Shown: positions 1-8,779 of the stretch, in pieces
How the letters are laid out: each line of letters opens with the position of its first letter
Position numbering within the stretch: the stretch's first letter is position 1
Assembly: GCA_965204405.1 (NCBI GenBank)
Contig: CBDBEN010000002.1
Span: 679,657 to 743,656, forward strand
Length of the DNA stretch: 64,000 nt
DNA from: JANQPX01 sp965204405
GTDB taxonomy: Bacteria > Pseudomonadota > Alphaproteobacteria > Geminicoccales > Geminicoccaceae
Direction: 5' to 3'
Program-made: the position numbers and the translations under genes
The notes under the pieces: model-generated
Told to the model about the DNA's origin: nothing
The model's database searches: none
Seen by the model: only the letters and a program-made list of their open reading frames with translations

Positions 1-1368
1 AGCTGCGCCGAAGGGGACACCGGCCGTGTCTATGCCGGTACCTTGCCGTTCAAGCGCGAGACCACCGATCTCAGCGGCATTGAGCGGCCGGCGACGCATA
101 TGATGATCAATCTCGGCAATCCCGACCTCGCCTTTCAGACAAGCCTGCTGCCCAATGACGGCGTCGGTCTCGCGCGCATGGAATTCATCATCACCGAGGC
201 GATCAAAGTGCATCCGATGGCCCTGCTCGAACTTGAGCGGGTCGACGACGAGAACGTGCGCACAGAGATCGAGGGGCTGGTCGCTCACCACGACACGCCG
301 AGTGATTATTTCGTCGAGACGCTGTCAGAAGGGGTAGGCACCATTGCTGCCGCCTTCTACCCGAAGCCGGTCATCGTGCGCATGTCCGACTTCAAGACCA
401 ACGAATATGCAGCGCTGCTCGGCGGGCGCTGGTTCGAGCAGGATGAGGCCAACCCGATGATCGGCTTTCGCGGCGCTACCCGCTACGCCCATCCGGCCTA
501 TCGGCCCGCTTTCGAACTCGAATGCCGGGCGATGCGGCGGGTCCGCGAGACCATGGGCCTTACCAACCTGAAACTCATGATTCCGTTTTGCCGGCGTATC
601 GACGAGGCCGAAAAGGTTCTGGCAATCATGGCGGAAATGGGGCTCGAGCGCGGCAAAGACGGGCTTGAGGTCTATGTCATGTGTGAGATTCCCAACAACA
701 TTCTCATCATCGATCAATTCGCCGAGCTGTTCGACGGTTTCTCCATCGGCTCCAACGATCTCACCCAGCTTGTCCTGGGCGTCGATCGCGACTCCGAGAT
801 GGTCGCCTTCGAGTTCGACGAACGTGATCCGGGCGTTCTGGCCGCGCTGAAGCTCGCCGTCGAGGGCGCCAAGCGAAATGGCCGCCATGTGGGGATTTGT
901 GGGCAGGCACCTTCGGACTATCCCGAAATCGCCGACTTCCTGGTGCGGGCCGGCATCGATTCGATCAGCCTGACACCCGATCGCGTGATCGAAACGACGC
1001 TCGCCGTGCTCGATCTGGAAGAGAGCCTCCAACGCTCGCTAAGGGTTGAGAAGGGACTCCAGATGGTCCGGCAGATCGTGGATGGCGATCTTTGTGAGAT
1101 CCTTGGTGAGTTCACCGCCGACTTTATTGGCAAGCCTCGAAGGCATGATGCCCCGCAACAGCCCCATGAATGTTGGCGGAGCGACGAGGATCAGGCGATC
1201 GAAACGTTGCCTCCGATCCGCCTCTTCGAGAGCGCCGACGACTTCCCTTGCAAAACGCTCTTGCTCGACCTCGCGCGGATCCGTCCGCGGCTCCATGCCG
1301 TGGCGACCTTCGCCCGCCCGATCGAACGAGCGTCCGGGGCGATCGGCGGCGAGCTCACGACCGGGTAA
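1..1368 (+). CDS. ppsA: Phosphoenolpyruvate synthase, C-terminal part (5' end off window)
   Basis: PEP synthase makes phosphoenolpyruvate from pyruvate and ATP, feeding gluconeogenesis in the cytoplasm. The frame is open at base 1, so the ATP-binding and phosphohistidine domains lie outside the window and the C-terminal PEP-binding barrel is seen. Marks are the SIGSNDLTQ segment near residue 248 and GICGQAPSD with the active-site Cys at residue 300. Known family members end soon after the segment matching residues 335-342. Here the frame continues about 115 residues to a stop at 1366, through sequence antisense to the next gene, and this tail has no PpsA character. The identity is firm; the natural C-terminus is doubtful. 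It may belong to the oxygen-limitation island that follows, but its promoter is not visible. Confidence 0.93.
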   Translation, partial: SCAEGDTGRVYAGTLPFKRETTDLSGIERPATHMMINLGNPDLAFQTSLLPNDGVGLARMEFIITEAIKVHPMALLELERVDDENVRTEIEGLVAHHDTPSDYFVETLSEGVGTIAAAFYPKPVIVRMSDFKTNEYAALLGGRWFEQDEANPMIGFRGATRYAHPAYRPAFELECRAMRRVRETMGLTNLKLMIPFCRRIDEAEKVLAIMAEMGLERGKDGLEVYVMCEIPNNILIIDQFAELFDGFSIGSNDLTQLVLGVDRDSEMVAFEFDERDPGVLAALKLAVEGAKRNGRHVGICGQAPSDYPEIADFLVRAGIDSISLTPDRVIETTLAVLDLEESLQRSLRVEKGLQMVRQIVDGDLCEILGEFTADFIGKPRRHDAPQQPHECWRSDEDQAIETLPPIRLFESADDFPCKTLLLDLARIRPRLHAVATFARPIERASGAIGGELTTG

Positions 1369-1494
1369 CGTCGTGCCGTCAAGCTGGATATCGTCTACCA
1401 TCGCGAGGTCGCTTCCTCTTCCCGTGCTGTCGACGATATGCGCAATGCTGGCATCGGCGATGAGAATCCAGGTGGTCTGACGTTTCTTCGGCAT
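1039..1494 (-). CDS. Host-attachment / baeRF-family protein
   Basis: The 151-residue protein matches the family annotated as 'protein required for attachment to host cells' (Host_attach), which comparative work places in the eRF1-like baeRF superfamily. A role in translation rescue or hibernation is therefore plausible but unproven. Visible marks are an N-terminal strand with WILIADASIAHIV, an R-x-F-D-R-AGEG-x-H segment mid-protein and a C-terminal LTKDLTKIAIHDLPDHL helix. I start at the ATG at 1494 rather than 1536 because AGAGGA lies just upstream and the family begins at this point. It converges on ppsA, whose reading frame overlaps most of it on the other strand. Confidence 0.82.
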   Translation of the reverse strand: MPKKRQTTWILIADASIAHIVDSTGRGSDLAMVDDIQLDGTTLPGRELAADRPGRSFDRAGEGRHGMEPRTDPREVEQERFAREVVGALEEADRRQRFDRLILVAPPTFMGLLRGIMPSRLANKVGGELTKDLTKIAIHDLPDHLESLLNP

Positions 1495-1522
1495 CTCCAA
1501 TCCTCTCTTGCTCAAAGACGCC

Positions 1523-3163
1523 TCACCCGGATTCACGATCTAGCTTGGCGGCAAGTGCCTTCAGCTCGGGCGCGATGTGGACGGGGCAAGTTGGTTCGGT
1601 TTCCAGGCTACGAAGATGAGGCGGCAATCTGGAAAGATCGTAGGCAGCACGATGCCTTGCCTGCTGTAGCGTCGGCAGAGACTCCAGCCTCTGACCCGCG
1701 CGCAGAATCGGCCGGAGCATCGGCTCACCGGTCTTTGGGACATCCTCGAGTGTCAAGACATCCTTCACGATGACGTCCCCTCGGCTGTGCTGGCGATAGA
1801 CCTGCTTTCGTCCGGGCCACGTCGCTTTGCCCTCGGAGCGTTTGCGTTTCGGCGTGTTGTCATATTCCTGGAGCTTGTAAGCGCAATCCAAGGCCGGCGC
1901 GTCCTCGGATGTCGTGAGGTTCGTGCCGATGCCATAACCGTTGATCGGGACGTGATCGCTCGTGTAACGGTGAAGCTGATCTTCGTTCAAACCGCCAGAA
2001 GCGAAAATTCGAACATCGTCGAGCCCTCCAGCATCGAGGATCTTGCGGACGGCTCGCGCATGGACGGCGAGGTCGCCACTGTCCAACCGCACGCCGCGTA
2101 CCGGCAGCCCACTCTTCGCAAGCTCGACGACTTTTCCAGCACCACGTTCGGTATCATAGGTGTCGATGAGATAGATCGCATGCTCCGGCCTTGAGCGGCC
2201 GAATCGACGAAATGCCTCTTCTTCCGAAGCATGCGCCTGGATAAAGGAATGGGCCATCGTGCCGTAGGCCGGCACGCCGAAATGCTTCTCGGCCAGCATT
2301 GTCGCCGAGCCCGCGAATCCCGCGAGATAAGCCGAGCGCGCCGCCAAAAGGCCAGCTTCGGCGCCATGCGCCCGGCGCAGGCCGAAGTCGATCAGGGTCT
2401 TGCCGGGGGCGGCGAGAACGAAGCGCGCGGCTTTGGAGGCGATGACGATCTGAAGATGCAACAGGTTGATCAGCCTGGTTTCGATGAGCTGGGCTTGAGA
2501 AAGCGGCGCCGTCACGCGAAGGACCGGCTCGTTCGCAAAGAACACCCGACCTTCATCCATGGCATCGACATCGCCGGTAAACTGCCAGTCGGCGAGGTGG
2601 TCAATGAAGTCAGGATCAAAGCGGCCGCTTTGATCCAGCCAGACGAGATCGTCATCGGAAAATCGCGCTTGTTCCAGGAAAGTGATAACCGGTGCCAAAC
2701 CAGCGGCGAGGAGAAAGCCGCGTCGCTCCGGCAGCCGTCTCACGAAAAACTCGAACACGGCCGTTCGGTCCATGTCGGCGTCGCGATAGGCTTGCAGCAT
2801 GTTGAGCTGATAGAGGTCGGTCAGGAGCATGCTTTGGCCGGCGAGAAAGGACAGATCGTCGGAAAAACCCACGATGCCCTTCTGCTCTTCGGTCAAGGCG
2901 ACTCCGGCATGACGTTCGAGAAAGTGCTGCAGCACGCGCCTGAGCTTGGCAGCATGGGCAAGATTGCCATGGGCTCTCGCCGCCTCGATGTCCTCGACGA
3001 TCATGCGCGAGATGCGGCGTTCGCCTTCAGCCGTGACACAGAGATAATTCCCCATCTCAAGCGCGATGATGTCAGGGACATGCTCATGCTCATGCTCGGC
3101 GACCGCGGCGATTTCATCCTCGGTCAGCTGGCACATATCGATGCAGTCGCGGATGGTGAGCAT
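1523..3163 (-). CDS. pncB: Nicotinate phosphoribosyltransferase with an extra N-terminal helical domain
   Basis: This enzyme joins nicotinate to PRPP, the first step of NAD salvage. The catalytic part begins near residue 115 with LLTDLYQLNM. It carries GTMAHSFIQAH (the family's key His), GVRLDSGDLA for the phosphoribosyl group, and GYGIGTNLTT. Residues 1-100 form a separate charged helical domain starting MLTIRDCIDMCQLTEDEI, which in my memory is usually a free protein of about 90 residues in alphaproteobacteria. At 546 residues the protein is longer than typical PncB (about 400-450), which fits a fusion. A fragment of the same N-terminal domain lies at 35829-35918. An FNR-type box sits 94 bases before the start. 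NAD salvage by PncB2 is also part of the mycobacterial DosR response. Confidence 0.9.
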   Translation of the reverse strand: MLTIRDCIDMCQLTEDEIAAVAEHEHEHVPDIIALEMGNYLCVTAEGERRISRMIVEDIEAARAHGNLAHAAKLRRVLQHFLERHAGVALTEEQKGIVGFSDDLSFLAGQSMLLTDLYQLNMLQAYRDADMDRTAVFEFFVRRLPERRGFLLAAGLAPVITFLEQARFSDDDLVWLDQSGRFDPDFIDHLADWQFTGDVDAMDEGRVFFANEPVLRVTAPLSQAQLIETRLINLLHLQIVIASKAARFVLAAPGKTLIDFGLRRAHGAEAGLLAARSAYLAGFAGSATMLAEKHFGVPAYGTMAHSFIQAHASEEEAFRRFGRSRPEHAIYLIDTYDTERGAGKVVELAKSGLPVRGVRLDSGDLAVHARAVRKILDAGGLDDVRIFASGGLNEDQLHRYTSDHVPINGYGIGTNLTTSEDAPALDCAYKLQEYDNTPKRKRSEGKATWPGRKQVYRQHSRGDVIVKDVLTLEDVPKTGEPMLRPILRAGQRLESLPTLQQARHRAAYDLSRLPPHLRSLETEPTCPVHIAPELKALAAKLDRESG

Positions 3164-3249
3164 GGCGGGGCCGTGTGGTTTGAGGTCGCTCGGCTCGTCG
3201 AAGCCAGCGGTTCTTCAAGCTATCGAAGCGCTGTCGACACCTTACGTCG

Positions 3250-3263
3250 TTGATCCCGATCAA
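3250..3263. promoter_or_regulatory. FNR-type box (perfect)
   Basis: TTGATCCCGATCAA matches TTGAT-N4-ATCAA at all ten fixed positions. It lies between divergent genes: its centre is 73 bases before the MgtC-family start and 94 before the pncB start. The same 14-mer recurs at 23345. Confidence 0.85.
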
Positions 3264-3328
3264 TGCCGACCAGCTACTGGCGAACCAAGTTCGCTTGCAG
3301 GAGACCGCTCCAGTCAAGCAGGCGATCC

Positions 3329-4642
3329 ATGGATCAGTTTGACCTCTTTCGACGGCTTGCTCTGGCATTGGCACTTGGCCTCCTGATCGGAACCGAGCGC
3401 AGCTGGCACGGTCGCGCGGGTGAGGAGGGAAGTCGGGTCGCCGGCGTACGCACCTTTGGCCTCATGAGCTTGCTCGGTGGGCTCTGGGGCGCCGTTGCCG
3501 TCGAGTTCACGGGCGAGACGTCGGACGGCGATAGTGTCTCGCTCGGACTCTCCCTCATGCTCGGCATCGTGTTCGCAGCCTTCGCCGGTGCTGCCGCTTT
3601 CTTTCGCATTCGGGCGGGAGGCGAGCGGCAGGACTACGGCATGACCACGTTGATTGCCGCTTATGCGACCTTCGCGCTCGGTTTGTTTGCCGTCATTGGC
3701 GACATGGTGATTGCGGCCGCCTCCGCCGTGGCGGTTACCATCCTGCTCAGTCTGAAGCAGCCACTTCATCGGTGGATCGCCGCCTTCACCGAGGATGAGA
3801 TCCTTGCCGCCCTCAAGCTGCTGGTCATGAGTCTCGTGCTGCTGCCAGTCTTGCCGAACCGGGACATGGGACCATGGGGTGCGATCAATCCCTATGAGCT
3901 CTGGCTCATGGTTATCCTGATCGCCGGCGTATCCTTTATCGGCTACATCGCGATAAAGTTGATTGGCGAAAGAAAGGGTATTCTCGTGACCGCACTTGCC
4001 GGAGGCCTGGTGTCGTCGACCGCTGTCACGATGGATCTTGCCGGCCGAGCCAAGCGCATGCCCGCTCAGCGACGTCTCCTGGCCACGGGCATCGGGCTGG
4101 CGACCTTGACCATGTTCCTCCGGGTGTTCGGCGTGGTCGCGGTCATCGAACCATCGCTGTTGATCCCACTTTGGCCGACACTGGGGGCTGCCGTCCTCGG
4201 TTGCGGCGCCACTGCGCTGCTGCTTTGGCCTTGGGGGACGAGGCCTGAGGCTGTCGAACAGCCGACCGCCATCAATCCACTCGAGCTTGGAACCGCGTTG
4301 AAATTCGGCGCGCTCTTGGGTGCCATTCTCATCGCGACGAAGGTCGCCCAATTGTATCTTGGGACAGCTGGTGTCTACGGGCTAGCGTTGGCATCGGGGC
4401 TCGCCGACGTCGATGCGGCAACGCTCTCCTTTGCCAAAGCCGCACCGACCGATCTTGCAGCGACCGTCGCAGCGACGGCTATCACCTTGCTTGTTCTCAG
4501 CAACACGTTTTCGAAGATGGTCATCGCGATCACATTGAGTGACCGTCGATCCAGGCTGGTGCTGATGTTGCCTTTGATTGTGCCTCTCATCGTGGGCACA
4601 GTCATCATGTTGGCGACGAGCTTCCCACCGACGGGACAATAG
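3329..4642 (+). CDS. MgtC/SapB-family membrane protein with DUF4010
   Basis: A polytopic inner-membrane protein of 437 residues. The N-terminal MgtC-like part (residues 1-140) opens with LALALALGLLIGTERSWHGR, and the C-terminal DUF4010 part carries further hydrophobic helices, with 11-12 membrane segments in all by eye. Large MgtC-DUF4010 proteins have no settled substrate; magnesium-stress and phosphate links known for small MgtC proteins should not be transferred. I start at the ATG at 3329 because the family begins with the first hydrophobic helix, although the frame opens earlier at 3263. An FNR box lies 73 bases upstream, so it is probably induced at low oxygen together with divergent pncB. 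Confidence 0.85.
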   Translation: MDQFDLFRRLALALALGLLIGTERSWHGRAGEEGSRVAGVRTFGLMSLLGGLWGAVAVEFTGETSDGDSVSLGLSLMLGIVFAAFAGAAAFFRIRAGGERQDYGMTTLIAAYATFALGLFAVIGDMVIAAASAVAVTILLSLKQPLHRWIAAFTEDEILAALKLLVMSLVLLPVLPNRDMGPWGAINPYELWLMVILIAGVSFIGYIAIKLIGERKGILVTALAGGLVSSTAVTMDLAGRAKRMPAQRRLLATGIGLATLTMFLRVFGVVAVIEPSLLIPLWPTLGAAVLGCGATALLLWPWGTRPEAVEQPTAINPLELGTALKFGALLGAILIATKVAQLYLGTAGVYGLALASGLADVDAATLSFAKAAPTDLAATVAATAITLLVLSNTFSKMVIAITLSDRRSRLVLMLPLIVPLIVGTVIMLATSFPPTGQ

Positions 4643-4827
4643 CTTGAAGACGAACGTGGGTTCGTGATTCGGATCGACGGAGCAATCTCCGCTGACCTAA
4701 ATCAGAGCATGTCACCGTGTTCGCCGCTCTCTATGATTGGATCAATCAAAACAGGCCGCCATTCTTGTCCTTACCCTCATAACAACCAAGGAAACAATGA
4801 TTGCCGTCGATCCGCGGACGTCTCGTG

Positions 4828-4962
4828 CCGAAGATCTACCAGGCTGGCGAGGTTGAGGTGGTGACGCTCCGTGGGATCGATCTGGCGCTGTTGCCCCCAG
4901 AATTGGTCGTGCTGCTCGGTCCGTCCGGCGGCGGCAACCCGCTGGATGGATCGGTCTCATAA
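4828..4962 (+). pseudogene. Remnant of a MacB/LolD-type ABC ATPase
   Basis: Translation gives the start of an ABC ATPase: KIYQAGEVEVVTLRGIDLAL, then VLLGPSGGGNP where a functional protein has GPSGSGKST. The Walker A lysine is lost and the frame stops 45 codons in, with no signature or Walker B region following. The fragment precedes a decayed HlyD-like adaptor, the usual order of an exporter operon. The 800-base gap between the MgtC-family and APC genes holds only these remnants. Confidence 0.7.
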
Positions 4963-5001
4963 CGAGGGAGAGAATGGGCCCGACGCCAAGGAGCTTCGCC
5001 G

Positions 5002-5420
5002 CCGATACTGGTCGACATCGTCAGGCTAGAGCGCGGCCCGATGATGGTGACCTTGGATGAGGAGGGCGAAACCCGGGTGCCCGACGTCTATGTCCTGTCG
5101 GCACCGCTGGCCGGTCGCGCGCAGGCCGAAGCCGAGCTCGAACTTGCCAAAAAGTGAAATTGAGCGGGCCAAACGCCTTCGAAGCGAAAGTGCGATCGCC
5201 GAGCACGCCCTGAGGCGCCACTGACAGCCCTCTTCCGTGACGGCGAACGCTGGGCGGTCTTCGCCCTGGAGGATGGCCGGGTACGTCTCCGCACGTCGAG
5301 ATCGGCCATCGTAACGGCCTTGACGCTGAGATCACGAGAGACGTCGACACTGGCATGAATGTGGTGCATCACTCGAGCGACCAGGTGAGCGACGGCGTGC
5401 AGATCGAGGAGCACATCTGA
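5002..5420 (+). pseudogene. Remnant of an HlyD/MacA-type membrane-fusion adaptor
   Basis: Three pieces of one adaptor protein read in different frames. At 5002-5157: VRLERGPMMVTLDEEGETR, the N-terminal strand region, then LAGRAQAEAELELAKK, the start of the coiled coil. At 5159-5225: IERAKRLRSESAIAEHALRR, the coiled coil continued after a one-base shift. From about 5229: FRDGERWAVFALEDGRVRLR, followed after another shift by VEIGHRNGLDAEIT and SDQVSDGVQIEEH, the C-terminal beta domain. Much of the middle is deleted. With the preceding ATPase fragment this is a dead drug or lipid exporter. Confidence 0.75.
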
Positions 5421-5445
5421 TCGGGTACGGCAGCGCGCCCATAGA

Positions 5446-6726
5446 TCATCCCCACAGAAGGTCGAAGATCAGAATACCGAGGCTGGCGATGGCTCCCGTC
5501 ACCGGCACCCAAAGACCGACCGTGAAATGATCGGACGTCGGCGCCGGATCGCGCAGCTTGATGCGGATCAGGGCGACGTTGACCACGGTGAACACGGTGA
5601 GCACCAGATAGCTGGTCATCTCGGCTAGGCGGACGATCGGTAAGGTGAGGGCGAGCAGGATCACCACGGCGGCGACGGCGAATGTGGCGATGATCGGCGT
5701 GCGCGTGATCGGATGCACATTGGCAAGGAACCGAGGTATCCAGCCTTTGCGCGCGATGCCGTAGAGGATGCGCGATGACATGATGAGCTGGATCATGACG
5801 CCGTTCAAGACGGCGAAGACGGCGATCAGGCTGATAATGGCGGCGGACCTGCCGGTCGCTGTCTCGAAGACGAGGGCCAGCGGCGCGTCACTGCCGCCCA
5901 GTTGATCAAGCGGCACGAGGGCGACGGCGATCACCGCCACCAGGAAGTAGAGGCCGCTCGAGACCACCAGGGTGATGATGGTCGCGCGCGGCACGGTGCG
6001 CACCGGATCCTTCGCCTCTTCGGCGACGTTCACGATGTCCTCGAAGCCGACGAAGGCGAAGAAGGCGAGCACGGCCCCCGACAGGATCGCTGCGCCTTCG
6101 CTCCAAGCACTTGGCGATACGACTTCGGGAAGCACGGCAACGACGTCCGGCCCCTTCAGCAGGCCAGCGCCGATGATCAGGAGCAGGCCGACGATCTCGG
6201 CGACCGTGAGGATGGCGGCGAGCATCACCGACTCGCCGATGCCCCAAGCGACGATCAAAGCGAGCAGTGTAACCACGCCGACAGTGGCGAGCGTCGACGG
6301 CACGGCCACGACCTCGTGAAGATAGCCGACGAATCCGATGACGATCGCACCACTCGAGATGATGCCGGTGATCATTACCAGAAAGCCGATGGCGGTCGCC
6401 AGGACCGGTTTGCCGAATGCAGCGTGGACGAACATCGCCTCGCCAGCGCTCTTCGGCACTCTTCCTCCCAATTCGGCATAGGAAAACGCGGTAAAGGCGG
6501 CGAGGATGGCGGCGACCAGGAAAGACAGCGGCGCATGCACACCCGTGCCGATTGCGACTTTGCCGACCAGGACGTAGATCCCGGCACCGATCGTGACTCC
6601 GATGCCGTAGAGGCTGAGCAGCGGCAGGGACAAGCGTCGCCTTAACGCCGGCGATGATGACGAATGGCGCGCTGGCATGTCCGCTACGCCGGCCTCCTGC
6701 GAATGAATGTCCAGACCGTTGCTCAT
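5446..6726 (-). CDS. APC-superfamily amino-acid permease
   Basis: An inner-membrane transporter of 426 residues with about 12 helices. The first helix carries GIGVTIGAGIYVLVG, the APC signature for substrate backbone binding, and helix 6 has AFFAFVGFEDIVNVAEEAKDP, typical of the family. Substrate specificity cannot be read from the sequence. The frame opens at a TTG (6753), but the ATG at 6726 is preferred since CTAAGG lies about 12 bases before it. A weak FNR-like box is centred 87 bases upstream, shared with the divergent antiporter gene. Confidence 0.87.
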   Translation of the reverse strand: MSNGLDIHSQEAGVADMPARHSSSSPALRRRLSLPLLSLYGIGVTIGAGIYVLVGKVAIGTGVHAPLSFLVAAILAAFTAFSYAELGGRVPKSAGEAMFVHAAFGKPVLATAIGFLVMITGIISSGAIVIGFVGYLHEVVAVPSTLATVGVVTLLALIVAWGIGESVMLAAILTVAEIVGLLLIIGAGLLKGPDVVAVLPEVVSPSAWSEGAAILSGAVLAFFAFVGFEDIVNVAEEAKDPVRTVPRATIITLVVSSGLYFLVAVIAVALVPLDQLGGSDAPLALVFETATGRSAAIISLIAVFAVLNGVMIQLIMSSRILYGIARKGWIPRFLANVHPITRTPIIATFAVAAVVILLALTLPIVRLAEMTSYLVLTVFTVVNVALIRIKLRDPAPTSDHFTVGLWVPVTGAIASLGILIFDLLWG

Positions 6727-6805
6727 GTCGCGGAATGCCCTTAGTGATGCCAACGAGTTAACGCCGATGTCATCTGGATGCTATCATCAGATTTCATGCT
6801 GGCGT

Positions 6806-6819
6806 TTGCGCCAAATCAA
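6806..6819. promoter_or_regulatory. FNR-like box (weak, 8/10)
   Basis: TTGCGCCAAATCAA keeps one complete half-site (ATCAA) and TTG of the other. Its centre is 87 bases from both divergent start codons (6726 and 6899). It is kept because of position; the match alone would not be convincing. Confidence 0.4.
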
Positions 6820-6898
6820 CGCGGACACGGCTACGGCATGAGCCTTCCTCCGTCCTAGTCAGCCCACGACGTCCGAAGCAGCGCTGCGAGAAACCGCC

Positions 6899-8683
6899 TT
6901 GGTCCACGTCCCTTTCTTGAGCGAAGTGATCGTCTTTCTGGTGGCAACGGTCGTGGTCGTGCCGCTGGCGAAGGCCCTTCGTCTGAGCCCGATCCTGGGT
7001 TATCTCGCGGTCGGTATCGCCGCTGGACCTTCCGGGCTCGGGCTGGTCGAGAACGTCGAGGAGGTCCGCGCCTTCGCCGAACTTGGCGTGGTGTTTCTTT
7101 TGTTCGCAGTCGGGCTGGAGCTTTCGTTCGAGCGACTGAAAACCTTTGCGCCTATGATCTTCGGTCTCGGCACCGCCCAGGTCGTCGTGACCGCTGCGGC
7201 GATCGGCGCGGTCGCATTCTATTGGGGCAACAGCGTTCAGGTGTCGGTGATCCTCGGGCTTTGCCTGGCGCTGTCGTCGACCGCCATGGTCATCCAGCTC
7301 CTGAGTGAGAGCGGCCAACTGGTGACCCGCCATGGGCGCGCCTCCTTCGCGGTCCTACTGTTTCAGGATCTCGCCGTTGTGCCGATCCTGATGCTGGTGA
7401 CCGTGTTCGGCAGTCAGGGGAATGGCGCCGCGATCGGTCCGGAGGCGCTTTCGGTTCTGGTGAAAGCGCTCGTCGCGACGGGCGTGATCGTCCTGATCGG
7501 TCATTTCCTCCTGCCGCGCCTGTTTCATCTGGTGACGGCAAGCCGGACACCCGAAGTGTTTGTTGCGATGGCGCTGTTGACGATCCTCGCGACCTCGCTC
7601 GCGACTGGCATGGCCGGTCTTTCCATGGCGCTCGGCGCGTTTCTCGCCGGGCTCCTTTTGTCCAAGACCGAATTTCGCCATCAGATCGAGAGCGACATCG
7701 AGCCGTTCAAGGGGCTGCTTCTCGGCCTGTTCTTCATGACCGTCGGCATGTCAATCGATCTCGCTGCGGTTGCGGATCGAGCCGGGTTGACGGCGCTGTC
7801 GGTGATTGGGCTGCTCGGCCTAAAGGCGATGATTATCTTCGTCCTTAGCCTCGCCTTCGGCCTGCCGCGCGAGGTCGCGGTCCGGGCGAGCCTGCTGCTC
7901 GCGGAAGCGGGTGAGTTCGCCTTCGTGGTGATCGGCGTTGCCACGCTGCAATACGACCTAATCCCTAACGATGTCGCGCAGTTCATGGTGATCGTCGCCG
8001 GCGTCTCGATGGTGCTGACACCGCTCCTCGCCCTTGCCGCCGGGAGCATCGGCAGGCATCTGCAGGATCGTCGTGACGCCGACGAAGCCGAGGTCGACGT
8101 CGGTGAGCTCAGCGGTCACGTGATCATCGCCGGCTTCGGCCGGGTCGGGCTTGCGGTCGCCCAGCTTCTCGCGTCCCGAAACATCGACTATGTTGCCGTC
8201 GATCGCGATATGAGGCAGGTGACGCGCGGCCGGAAACGCGGCATGCCGGTCGTCTACGGCAACGCCACCGATCACGATCTTCTGGAAAGGCTCGGCGCCG
8301 AGCGCGCGGCCCTGGTGCTGGTCGTGCTGGGCGATGCCAAGGCCACCACGAGAGCGCTCGAAGCGATCCGCAGACAATGGTCAGGCATCAAGCTTCTCGC
8401 TCGCGCCCGCGATGCCAAACACGCGAGAGCGCTTGCCGCCATGGGCGTGGACGACGTGGTTCCTGAGACATTGGAGGCCAGCCTGCAGCTTGGTGGCCTG
8501 GTGATGCGCACGCTCGGCGTGCCCTCATCGGCTGTGAACGACACGATCGAACGCGCCCGTGACGACAGCTATCAGGGTGACGTCGTCGTCGGCAAAGCCT
8601 CACTGGCCACGGATGAAAGCCGACCGGATCGCGGGTCGTTGTCCATGACCTCGTCAGGGCCGAAGCTTCCAGGTTCGGATTGA
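6899..8683 (+). CDS. CPA2-family monovalent cation/proton antiporter with TrkA-N domain (KefB-like)
   Basis: A potassium or sodium/proton antiporter of 594 residues. Residues 1-385 form the membrane domain with about 12-13 helices, including LGYLAVGIAAGPSGLGLV and LLFQDLAVVPILML typical of CPA2. A soluble Rossmann regulatory domain follows, with GHVIIAGFGRVG near residue 407 binding a nucleotide. The KefC-type glutathione features are not obvious, so the regulating ligand is open. The start is a TTG, with GCGAGAAA upstream; no better ATG exists before the first helix. The stop codon overlaps an FNR-like box that points to the next gene. Confidence 0.88.
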   Translation: MVHVPFLSEVIVFLVATVVVVPLAKALRLSPILGYLAVGIAAGPSGLGLVENVEEVRAFAELGVVFLLFAVGLELSFERLKTFAPMIFGLGTAQVVVTAAAIGAVAFYWGNSVQVSVILGLCLALSSTAMVIQLLSESGQLVTRHGRASFAVLLFQDLAVVPILMLVTVFGSQGNGAAIGPEALSVLVKALVATGVIVLIGHFLLPRLFHLVTASRTPEVFVAMALLTILATSLATGMAGLSMALGAFLAGLLLSKTEFRHQIESDIEPFKGLLLGLFFMTVGMSIDLAAVADRAGLTALSVIGLLGLKAMIIFVLSLAFGLPREVAVRASLLLAEAGEFAFVVIGVATLQYDLIPNDVAQFMVIVAGVSMVLTPLLALAAGSIGRHLQDRRDADEAEVDVGELSGHVIIAGFGRVGLAVAQLLASRNIDYVAVDRDMRQVTRGRKRGMPVVYGNATDHDLLERLGAERAALVLVVLGDAKATTRALEAIRRQWSGIKLLARARDAKHARALAAMGVDDVVPETLEASLQLGGLVMRTLGVPSSAVNDTIERARDDSYQGDVVVGKASLATDESRPDRGSLSMTSSGPKLPGSD

Positions 8684-8693
8684 CCCAGGTCAA
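8680..8693. promoter_or_regulatory. FNR-like box (symmetric variant, 8/10)
   Basis: TTGACCCAGGTCAA is a perfect palindrome in its fixed halves, with C/G replacing T/A in both. It overlaps the antiporter stop and is centred 94 bases before the universal stress protein start. Confidence 0.5.
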
Positions 8694-8740
8694 GGTCAAG
8701 AACGCCCTGTCCGGCGCATCTTCGGCTGAAGAGCCAACGG

Positions 8741-8760
8741 GTCAATCATCCCGAATTGAC
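8741..8760. repeat. Inverted repeat before the universal stress protein gene
   Basis: GTCAAT and ATTGAC are exact inverted arms around an 8-base spacer, ending 19 bases before the ATG at 8780. The spacing differs from the FNR boxes. It could be a second operator or chance. Confidence 0.35.
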
Positions 8761-8779
8761 ATGATGGGAAGCCGGTGTG

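Noticed and set aside
2231..3253. 340-codon open frame antisense to pncB
   Set aside because: The pncB motifs are unambiguous on the minus strand and the plus-strand product lacks any domain.
3314..4351. 345-codon open frame antisense to the MgtC-family gene
   Set aside because: The opposite strand codes a clear membrane protein; the antisense product is low-complexity and polar.
4733..4751. TGATTGGATCAATCAA-like palindrome resembling an FNR site
   Set aside because: The half-sites are not four bases apart and no gene start lies at the expected distance.
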